DNA from: Deltaproteobacteria bacterium
Lineage (GTDB): Bacteria > Desulfobacterota > Dissulfuribacteria > Dissulfuribacterales > UBA3076
Reading direction: 5' to 3'
Assembly: GCA_021159445.1 (NCBI GenBank)
Contig: JAGGRV010000485.1
Coordinates: 1 to 9,327 of the forward strand
DNA: 9,327 nucleotides
The notes under the pieces are model-generated. The model had not been told where the DNA came from. It made no database searches and worked only from the letters and a program-made list of their open reading frames with translations. Shown here piece by piece: positions 1 through 6,354 of the stretch (position 1 is its first letter; each line of letters begins with the position of its first letter). The translations under genes and the position numbers were made by a program.

Positions 1-1000
1 CGTATTTTTCAATGTCCCCCATCAAATAGAACGACTCTGCAAGCAGCTTGTTGCGAATGGATGACACATAATCATCCCTCTCAAGATCTTCAGGAGTGAG
101 GTTGCCATAAATTCTGCCCGGATTGGTAAACACAATCATATTATCAAATATTTTGATAACAATATCAGACGTTTGCTTGTAGTCACGGTGAATAACGGCA
201 TTTAAAAGCAGCTCTCGAATGGCCTCCAGGGGATACTGCCATGTTTCTTTCCTTTTGAGACTTCCGTCAAAACTGTAGGAAAGGCGAATATGCTTCTTGA
301 TAAAAATCATGGCTTCATCAAGAGCAACAAGCAGAGGATCTTTTAACAATAAATCATCGATAATCGTTTCTTCGGATTTGAACCGCCCAACATGAATGGA
401 ATAGCCGTGGTTCCCGAACAGCAGCATGCCGGCCAGTGTGGGTTTGCCGGACTTGACAAGTTTAAGCTTTATCAAATTGGTCAACAGATCATCCTGAAGA
501 TTTATCCTTCCCCTTGAATTAGTCGTTTCAATAAATTTTCCCAGCAGTGCAGTATCCAGTGAAGATAAATTTTCGTCCAACGGATAGGAATCATAGGAAA
601 TATTCAAGCTTTGTTGTTGCAGATCAACAATTTCATCAAGACTGAGCAAATGATTGCTGTTCTTAACCCGCTTGTAGTAACGGTTTTTAAAGGAAATGGG
701 TTTTACCGGATATTCGTTTATTGCGAAAACAAGAACGGTTTTGCCCTTAATCTCGTATTCATCAACATTGGGCAATATTTGTGGATAGGTGGAAACCTTG
801 ATTTCGTTCAGATAGCGTTGCACGGTTTCCGGGCCTGTTTTGATACCGCTTACATGTCCCTTGTTATCAGCTCCGACGATAACCTTGCCGCCCTTTGTAT
901 TGGCAAATGCCGCCAGAGATATGATGGCTTTCTTGTTGAATCCGGTTTTGAATTCAACTGTGTCCGATTCGCCGTTTTTCAATAATTTAACGATATCCAT
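1..1000 (-). CDS. AlbA_2 (Schlafen-type) / GHKL ATP-binding protein, 3' end cut by the window edge
   Basis: The frame opens at the ATG complementary to 998-1000 and stays open for 333 codons to the window edge, so the C-terminus is missing. The N-terminus has the AlbA_2 signature: VEFK around residues 15-18, then SLAAFANTKGGKVIVGADN at about 28-46. A middle domain contains GMLLFG (191-196). A GHKL-type ATPase segment follows, with N-box ELLLNAVIHRDY (263-274) and NPGRI (293-297), and ends in RNKLLAESFYLMGDIEKY. This is the layout of COG2865-type 'putative transcriptional regulators / ATP-binding proteins', usually roughly 400-500 aa, so about a quarter is probably outside the window. GAGG lies 7 nt before the ATG. 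The gene starts 47 bp after the methyltransferase stop on the same strand, consistent with co-transcription. Such proteins recur in defence islands; whether this one is a regulator, a nucleic-acid-binding effector or a passenger cannot be decided here. Family call firm, role uncertain. Confidence 0.9.
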   Translation of the reverse strand, partial: MDIVKLLKNGESDTVEFKTGFNKKAIISLAAFANTKGGKVIVGADNKGHVSGIKTGPETVQRYLNEIKVSTYPQILPNVDEYEIKGKTVLVFAINEYPVKPISFKNRYYKRVKNSNHLLSLDEIVDLQQQSLNISYDSYPLDENLSSLDTALLGKFIETTNSRGRINLQDDLLTNLIKLKLVKSGKPTLAGMLLFGNHGYSIHVGRFKSEETIIDDLLLKDPLLVALDEAMIFIKKHIRLSYSFDGSLKRKETWQYPLEAIRELLLNAVIHRDYKQTSDIVIKIFDNMIVFTNPGRIYGNLTPEDLERDDYVSSIRNKLLAESFYLMGDIEKY

Positions 1001-1007
1001 TCTTAAA

Positions 1008-1011
1008 CCTC
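1008..1011 (-). promoter_or_regulatory. Ribosome binding site of the AlbA_2/ATPase gene
   Basis: GAGG on the minus strand, 7 nt upstream of the ATG at 1000. It supports that start and shows the gene can be translated independently of the methyltransferase. Confidence 0.6.
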
Positions 1012-1016
1012 TGCTA

Positions 1017-1080
1017 AACAACGAAATATATGAAAAACACTTTGGTTTTAACCTTTCGCGCCTTTCGTGTATTTCGTGGT
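1017..1080. repeat. Degenerate third copy of the AACCACGAA-type inverted repeat
   Basis: One arm at 1067-1080 (GTGTATTTCGTGGT on the plus strand) matches the arm of the 5802-5880 unit exactly. The other arm, AACAACGAAATATAT at 1017-1031, pairs with it imperfectly, with mismatches at three positions of the 15-base arm consensus. The methyltransferase reading frame runs into this repeat and stops inside it (stop 1048-1050). The gap to the next gene consists largely of this copy. Confidence 0.6.
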
Positions 1081-4000
1081 CTGGAAACGTCTCTCAAATT
1101 CCGCCCAGACAACTTCGTAATCCTTTTCTCGGTTGCATCGGTCAAAGGGGGCTTGGTAGGTGATGGTGCGCTCAATAGGGCCACCGGGCATGGTGTCGTC
1201 TGTGATGGTACGTTCTACCGTGCCGGATTTCATGTCTTTGATGTCATTCCATTCGGGGCGGGAGAAACCCACGCCGGTCAACCCCTTGTTGCATGTAAAC
1301 ACAATGCGGCCATTTTGGTCATACCATGTGTCCGACTCATACTGGCGAAGGACTGGGAATTGAACCCTGTATATGGTTTTTAGTTCCTCAAGTGTAAGGC
1401 CAAGCTCCATGGAAGCAAGAACATCAATCTCCACAAGGGCCTGTCGGCGTTCGTAGTCGGTGCGAAGGGCGACATGACGGGTCCAGCGAGGCGTCAAATT
1501 TCTGAAATGGTCGTTGGAGAGTCGGGGGTCTGGCTTGGTCCAGCGGTCGGATTTGAAGGTGTCGGACCAGCATTCGGACCAAAGGTCGGCGTAGTGGGAA
1601 GTGAGGCAATTCAGCGCTAATACTCGAAAGGCCAATCTTGAATAGTATCTATTACTATCGTCAAAGCATGGCAATTGTTTAATCATTGACATGTTGGCGT
1701 GAGAAGCACCTGTACTTTTTATCCAAAAATCAATTGGTAGCGATATTGCTGAACTTGACAAATTAAGTAATCGATCTATGTCTTGGAAACAAATAGTGAT
1801 GCACGTATGTATCTGTGCAATTCCCTTATAAATTATTGTAGAAACAAAAGTACGCTCTGCTGCAGCCCCGATCATTTCACGATTTATTAACCGGAAAAAC
1901 TCCGTTACAGGTTCCTGCTTTCCCCACGGAACTTTCGGCGTTCGCATCGCGTATTCATCAGAATCACAGTCCGGCACATAATTTGTGCGAGGAAGGTAGT
2001 CATCGGGGAGTTCTGTAAGGTCAATATTATCATAATCGGAGTTCAGCCTGCACTCACTTCGTGGAGTCTTGTAACAGGGATTTCCCACGAAGAAATGAGG
2101 CCCGGATAAAATCCACTTCCCCGCATCTTCAGGAAAGCAGGTCTCACGGCGGATGGTGCCGTCTTTTTGGGCACTTGTTTCATTCCAGTGTTGCGTTGAA
2201 AAATACTCACCCTCAAGGTCCCCCAACCGCCTTGGATAAGCGGCAAACTTCCGCAAAACATTGATAAGCTGCCGTGAATGCAAGGCGGGTAGGCGCGCCT
2301 GCAAGGGCGGGGTTTTAGGCGCATCATACAATTTTGCAAAAAGAGAAAGCTCATCTTCAGACACATGGATGATCCTGTCCCGGTGTCCTTTGACATTCCA
2401 TCTGTTTTCGTCATCCTTGATGCCGGGCACAGAACCGTGTCCGGCATGTTCAAAACAGTTAGGCACGGACGTGGGTGAATAAAGGTTGGCGATATGGCAG
2501 AAATCTGTTTTCCCGACCCTGTTCCGATATACATTTATGCTGAATTTTGTAACATGGTGTACTTCAGAAAAGAGCTTCAGTTCATTATGGAACTGAAAGT
2601 GACAACACAGCCTTTCATATACTTTTTTTCTTAAACCTCCTCCCTTTGGGTCATCATATATCCCCTCGGGATGCAGAAAACCAGCCACCCCCGCGTTGCG
2701 CCCGATCATCCACGCCTGGGGAAGAAAGCATTTATAGAGATTGGTCTGCACTCCTTTGAGTTCGGGATAGTTCTGATATGCATTCAAAAAGTCCTGTGTC
2801 CCGTCCGCCTCCTCGAATGCTTCAAGATACACGTCTCTCATCCCATGGCTTTCAAGGGTTGCATCCCGCAAATCATTTAATTTTGATGCACTGAATTTTC
2901 GTAGCACAAACAAAGGCTCTGCATCCCCAAGTGTCCCTCCTTCTTTCCATTCCACTTTGATCCACGGCGGATTTCCCAACACCAAATCAAACCCTCCATG
3001 GCTTTCAAATAACCACGCAAACTCAAGCTCCCAGTGAAGATAACAATATCTATCTGCTAACTCTTGCACCAACCCAAACCGTTCATTCTCTCGACACAAC
3101 CGATCCACATCCACAAAACCAAACTCATCCACCATATCCAATGACATTTGTTTAGGCCTGGTATCCGGGAATAACCGCATCTGGCCGCCTACGTCCGTCT
3201 GCGCCGCATCATAGAGGTTCCCTTCAAGAACAAGAGTTAGATCAAGGAGATATTCAGCACGACTCGGCAACAAATCCGCCTTTTTTATAGGCCAAAACCA
3301 CAAGGCACACCAATAATCCATAACCAGTTTCAACCGTCGATATGGACTGGAGTTGCGGACATTTTTGGAAAACATCTCCTGTTGGAAAACGCGGTCTTTA
3401 TATTCTGTTGTTGTGAGTTGTAAGTTCTCTTTTGCCTTCTCCTGCCCAAACACATGTAGAGGGTCTGTTGTACGATCATCAATATTTCGCTGCATCTTTG
3501 TATGACGCTTCCAGAGCTTGTCCACAGCAGATGAAAGTTTTTCAAGATGTTCGATCTCACTTTTTGAGTATGGCTTTGTGAATTCTTTTCGCCACTCCTT
3601 GATCGTCTCGTTTTCCTCCTCTGCCATCTTTTTGACGACCTTATCATTATAAGCAGCCATCCCCTTATCCGGCACCAAGAAATGATAAACAGTATCATTC
3701 ATCCGTTCTTTACCCGGCATCACTCTTTCCGGCACCTCATCCAGCCAGGTTGTATCATCTCGCCTTTCTTTTTTGAGGAGGCTTGACTGAAACACCTGTC
3801 TTCTTGCTCCGATGAGGGAATTTCCACAGACAAGCTGCATCCCAAACCATGGCACAAAAGCCCCTTCATAGATGGTATTGAGCCAGAGGGAGACTTCAGC
3901 CAGTTCTACCGCCACAGGATTGAGATCAACGCCATGAACATTCCTGTCGGCGATATACATCTTCACCTTTTGCAGCTCTCGTGGATAGTCCTCATGAGAA

Positions 4001-5790
4001 ATATTCTGATTGATTTCTTTCTGCTTTTTTGCCAGATATGCCTTGGCCAACTGGTTTATTGCCTCATTTAAAAAGGCAGCGCTCCCCATGGCAGGCTCAC
4101 AGACGGTAAGCTCCAGGATCTCATCAGCGGTTTTATCCTTGAGCAGCTCTTTTAAGGCATATTTTACCAGGCATTTGGTGAGCACTTCCGGTGTATAATA
4201 GGATGCAGACTTTTCACGGTCCCGTCCCGCCAGGCGATAAATGAATGTACCTTTTTCATATTTGACTAAGGAGCCATCTTCCTCGTAAACGCGCTCCTCC
4301 GGTGTGTACGGTTCAATATCCTCCGGTTTAACGAAATAGGCTGTCTCAAGCACATTATGTTTTTCCCCTGCCTTCTTGACCTCATACAGGTCCGTTTCAG
4401 CAAAAAATCCCTGATAGGAAAGAAGGGCCTCATACACTGCACCTAACTGGTTGATCCCAAGCTGGGCATAGGATATCCGTCCACGCCGATTCTTCTTCCC
4501 CTTTTTCGGCCTGGAAAGCGACATCAACTCGATAATTTTCTGCATCACAAAATTGCGGAACTTGACCTTGTTGAGCAGCGGCGTATGTTTTGGATCAAAC
4601 AGGTGGCTTCTAAGAGGTGCGATACGGAAGGCGTGGTGGTCCGTGCCAACTGAATAAAGATCGAGATTCTCTTCTATCCTTTTTTTGGGGTGACCATCAT
4701 AAAGTAATTCAAACAGCAGACTTATGGACTCATGCAGAAAAAAACCATTCTTTGATTCGTCAGTGGTTAACTGGATCATCTCCAGATCACGCAGAGATTC
4801 AAGGCTGTACCCTTTCCTGTATTCCTCTGATTTGTCTGGAAGATACCTCAGTTCCGGACGTGCCTCGATATAGAACAGGAAGAGCATTCTATACATATAG
4901 CGAAGGCATTCACGGGTGAGCTGCTCTGCCATATCCCGGCCGTATATTTTTTCGTGGGCTTTTTCCCGGAGATACCAGACGGCCTCATTGCCAAGCAGCT
5001 CAATTGCCTTTCTGAGTGAATATTTCAAATCCTCTGAAACAGAAAAGGCATGCTTATGAGAATTTTCATCCAGGATATCCAGAAGCGGCATGCCGTCTTT
5101 GGGACAAATCGAATCCCGGTGCAGCAAGGCTGCCATGGCCTGCAGGGTTGAGGTCTCCCGCCGGTCCAGGATTTCGCGGATATCAAACCGTAGCAACCTC
5201 TTTTCATGCCACTTAGTACGGTCCAGAAGCAGCAATTGAGTGTTATTGGTCAGGATAACCCAGCGAGGAGGTTCCTTCCGGCCAAATACGTGATGGGTAA
5301 CAATTTTTTCTAATGAGAGATCCAGAATTTTTTCATTTTCATCATCAGCAGGATATTGCTCCTTAAATAGATTCAACTCAAGAGGATCACTTTCTTCACC
5401 ATAGACGTCCATGGCCTCAATGATCCATAGTTCAGGAGAGCCGTCAGCCCTATTGATTCCGCCAATTAGCGGAATCTTGGCTCCATTATCCAATTCCACC
5501 AGTTTGTAGTGATACTCATAGCCGAGAGAAAAAAGGAGCCGTGCCAGGAAATCCCTCTGCATAGCCAATCTGTCTTCGGTTTTACGTTCCCGCTCCAGAC
5601 GGCTGCGCATGGCAAAAAATTCTTTCCTAAGGCCCCGTATCCCCATATAAGGCTGAGGAATGCCGGCTTCATCTTCCTTCCGTTTCCATTCCTTAAAAAC
5701 ACCCTTTAAATCCTTCTCAAGGATGACGGAAAGATAGTGGTGGGTATAAAACTCGTTCTCGTTGGTGATGCCGGTTATATCAATTGACAT
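1048..5790 (-). CDS. Eco57I-like class I adenine-N6 DNA methyltransferase with C-terminal specificity region (DISARM DrmMI-like)
   Basis: A 1580-aa protein. Methyltransferase motifs appear in order: motif X SASYYTPEVL (528-537), SAM-binding motif I CEPAMGSAAFL (564-574), GVDLNPVAVELAEVSLWL (620-637), GNSLIGAR (656-663), and catalytic motif IV NPPW (940-943) in FDLVLGNPPW, the gamma-type order for adenine-N6 transfer. About 275 residues separate GNSLIGAR from NPPW. Residues 1-230 look like a nuclease-type fold, with ELWIIEAM (120-127) and WVILTNNTQLLLLDRTKW (177-194), but lack the expected lysine. Residues from about 950 to 1500 are the probable target-recognition region. The size fits large methylases of DISARM class 1 and type IIG/ISP-like systems. 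A GGAG box 7 nt before the ATG supports the start. The last ten residues, TTKYTKGAKG, are encoded by an intergenic repeat and are probably not native. It likely modifies host DNA and defines the target site; whether it also restricts is unknown. Confidence 0.9.
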   Translation of the reverse strand: MSIDITGITNENEFYTHHYLSVILEKDLKGVFKEWKRKEDEAGIPQPYMGIRGLRKEFFAMRSRLERERKTEDRLAMQRDFLARLLFSLGYEYHYKLVELDNGAKIPLIGGINRADGSPELWIIEAMDVYGEESDPLELNLFKEQYPADDENEKILDLSLEKIVTHHVFGRKEPPRWVILTNNTQLLLLDRTKWHEKRLLRFDIREILDRRETSTLQAMAALLHRDSICPKDGMPLLDILDENSHKHAFSVSEDLKYSLRKAIELLGNEAVWYLREKAHEKIYGRDMAEQLTRECLRYMYRMLFLFYIEARPELRYLPDKSEEYRKGYSLESLRDLEMIQLTTDESKNGFFLHESISLLFELLYDGHPKKRIEENLDLYSVGTDHHAFRIAPLRSHLFDPKHTPLLNKVKFRNFVMQKIIELMSLSRPKKGKKNRRGRISYAQLGINQLGAVYEALLSYQGFFAETDLYEVKKAGEKHNVLETAYFVKPEDIEPYTPEERVYEEDGSLVKYEKGTFIYRLAGRDREKSASYYTPEVLTKCLVKYALKELLKDKTADEILELTVCEPAMGSAAFLNEAINQLAKAYLAKKQKEINQNISHEDYPRELQKVKMYIADRNVHGVDLNPVAVELAEVSLWLNTIYEGAFVPWFGMQLVCGNSLIGARRQVFQSSLLKKERRDDTTWLDEVPERVMPGKERMNDTVYHFLVPDKGMAAYNDKVVKKMAEEENETIKEWRKEFTKPYSKSEIEHLEKLSSAVDKLWKRHTKMQRNIDDRTTDPLHVFGQEKAKENLQLTTTEYKDRVFQQEMFSKNVRNSSPYRRLKLVMDYWCALWFWPIKKADLLPSRAEYLLDLTLVLEGNLYDAAQTDVGGQMRLFPDTRPKQMSLDMVDEFGFVDVDRLCRENERFGLVQELADRYCYLHWELEFAWLFESHGGFDLVLGNPPWIKVEWKEGGTLGDAEPLFVLRKFSASKLNDLRDATLESHGMRDVYLEAFEEADGTQDFLNAYQNYPELKGVQTNLYKCFLPQAWMIGRNAGVAGFLHPEGIYDDPKGGGLRKKVYERLCCHFQFHNELKLFSEVHHVTKFSINVYRNRVGKTDFCHIANLYSPTSVPNCFEHAGHGSVPGIKDDENRWNVKGHRDRIIHVSEDELSLFAKLYDAPKTPPLQARLPALHSRQLINVLRKFAAYPRRLGDLEGEYFSTQHWNETSAQKDGTIRRETCFPEDAGKWILSGPHFFVGNPCYKTPRSECRLNSDYDNIDLTELPDDYLPRTNYVPDCDSDEYAMRTPKVPWGKQEPVTEFFRLINREMIGAAAERTFVSTIIYKGIAQIHTCITICFQDIDRLLNLSSSAISLPIDFWIKSTGASHANMSMIKQLPCFDDSNRYYSRLAFRVLALNCLTSHYADLWSECWSDTFKSDRWTKPDPRLSNDHFRNLTPRWTRHVALRTDYERRQALVEIDVLASMELGLTLEELKTIYRVQFPVLRQYESDTWYDQNGRIVFTCNKGLTGVGFSRPEWNDIKDMKSGTVERTITDDTMPGGPIERTITYQAPFDRCNREKDYEVVWAEFERRFQTTKYTKGAKG

Positions 5791-5855
5791 TACACATCTC
5801 CAACCACGAAATACACGAATGACACGAAATAAAAATAAACCAAGTTTATACCCAT
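5790..5855 (-). other. Hydrophobic 21-codon reading frame ending in a TAATG overlap with the methyltransferase
   Basis: It starts at an ATG that matches the GxxExxY start codon in the neighbouring full-size unit. It encodes 21 residues beginning MGINLVYFYFV and almost all hydrophobic. Its TAA stop shares bases with the methyltransferase ATG (TAATG), an arrangement typical of translational coupling. There is no Shine-Dalgarno sequence before its own ATG, and it lies entirely in the deleted repeat unit, so it may be a mere remnant of a GxxExxY frame. Confidence 0.15.
5798..5801 (-). promoter_or_regulatory. Ribosome binding site of the methyltransferase gene
   Basis: GGAG on the minus strand, 7 nt before the ATG at 5790. 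It sits immediately outside the terminal AACC of the repeat unit, so the unit ends exactly where the translation signal begins. This fixes the methyltransferase start at 5790. Confidence 0.7.
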
Positions 5856-5880
5856 CTGTTTTTTAGTGTATTTCGTGGTT
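5802..5880. repeat. Short, internally deleted copy of the GxxExxY-bearing element (MITE-like)
   Basis: The 79-bp unit is bounded by a perfect 15-bp inverted repeat: AACCACGAAATACAC at 5802-5816 and its complement at 5866-5880. Read on the minus strand, it begins like the neighbouring full unit through the GxxExxY start codon (ACAGATGG) and ends like it (TATTTCGTGTC near the end, then TTCGTGGTT), but almost the whole coding region is missing. The 16 bases at 5835-5850 are identical to 5984-5999 inside the GxxExxY gene (codons for YKLGL), so it looks like an internally deleted derivative. Confidence 0.75.
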
Positions 5881-5893
5881 CTATAATCCTTTC
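5881..5893. repeat. 13-bp direct repeat, copy next to the short unit
   Basis: GAAAGGATTATAG on the minus strand, identical to the last 13 bases of the helicase gene (6342-6354). It separates the two repeat units. It is either a target-site duplication around the full-size unit or a trace of tandem duplication of unit plus flank. Confidence 0.8.
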
Positions 5894-5894
5894 C

Positions 5895-6341
5895 AACCAC
5901 GAACGACACGAAATAGAAATAAAACAAGAATTATTTTACAATTCGATTATATTCAAGTTTTGGGTAATGCCCGAAATTGACTAATAAACCAAGTTTATAT
6001 CCAGTTGCTTTCAGGTAATTATGAACTTGTGCCCTATGTTCATCCGTGAAATCAGATACGGCCTTAATTTCCAGGATAATTTTATCAAAGCAGACAAAGT
6101 CCGGTATATATCGATGTTTAAGAATTTTTCCCTTATATTCAATGTCCAGGGTGATTTGTGATTCGAATGGTATCCCTTGCAAGCCGAATTCAATCTCAAG
6201 ACATTCCTGATAAACGGATTCAAGAAAGCCGCATCCTTTTTCTTTATAGACTTCAAAGCAAGCGCCGATGATTAAATAACTTTCCTTTTTATAAATTATA
6301 TCCATCTGTTTTTTTTAGTGTATTTAGTGTATTTCGTGGTT
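5895..6341. mobile_element. Full-size GxxExxY-encoding element with terminal inverted repeats
   Basis: A unit of about 447 bp between AACCACGAA (5895-5903) and its complement (6333-6341). The inverted arms match at 18 of 21 positions (5895-5915 against 6321-6341). The GxxExxY gene is its only content. It begins at the base next to the helicase stop codon and is flanked on both sides by the same 13 bp. No transposase is present, so movement, if any, would be in trans or by a mechanism tied to the encoded nuclease fold. Calling it mobile is an inference from structure. Confidence 0.5.
5931..6305 (-). CDS. GxxExxY family protein with PD-(D/E)XK nuclease fold
   Basis: A 124-aa protein. The family signature GxxExxY is at 26-32 (GFLESVY, inside KEKGCGFLESVYQE). 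Nuclease-fold residues follow: PD at 68-69, E79 and K81 in ILEIKA, then QVHNYLKATG at 93-102. The catalytic set of a PD-(D/E)XK enzyme is therefore complete. Length is normal for this family (about 120-135 aa), whose role is not established. The ATG at 6305 gives the usual N-terminus, but there is no Shine-Dalgarno sequence before it, only an A8 run, so expression may be weak or depend on coupling to the helicase, whose stop is 36 bp upstream. It lies wholly inside a repeat unit between two large defence-type genes, which suggests an acquired passenger rather than a core subunit, though a functional nuclease for the locus cannot be excluded. Confidence 0.9.
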   Translation of the reverse strand: MDIIYKKESYLIIGACFEVYKEKGCGFLESVYQECLEIEFGLQGIPFESQITLDIEYKGKILKHRYIPDFVCFDKIILEIKAVSDFTDEHRAQVHNYLKATGYKLGLLVNFGHYPKLEYNRIVK

Positions 6342-6354
6342 CTATAATCCTTTC
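6342..6354. repeat. 13-bp direct repeat, original copy forming the helicase 3' end
   Basis: GAAAGGATTATAG on the minus strand contains the last helicase codons (AAA GGA TTA TAG). The second copy at 5881-5893 lies between the two repeat units. Because this copy is coding, it is most likely the ancestral one. Confidence 0.8.

Noticed and set aside
611..1383. Overlapping plus-strand open frames of 107-124 codons
   Set aside because: They are antisense to the AlbA_2/ATPase gene and the methyltransferase 3' end, which have clear motifs in the minus-strand frames; no start signals or recognisable domains.
2043..2534. 163-codon minus-strand open frame
   Set aside because: It lies wholly inside the methyltransferase gene in another frame, has no family resemblance, and has an amino-acid mix rich in C, P and R typical of a shadow frame.
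5802..5880. Rho-independent terminator
   Set aside because: The 15-bp stem has a 49-nt loop, is A/T-rich, and has no U-run directly after the stem in the direction of transcription. It is better explained as element ends.
6309..6341. CRISPR-like or tandem repeat array from repeated GTGTATTT units
   Set aside because: Only two short adjacent units, without regular spacers; they belong to the end of the repeat element.
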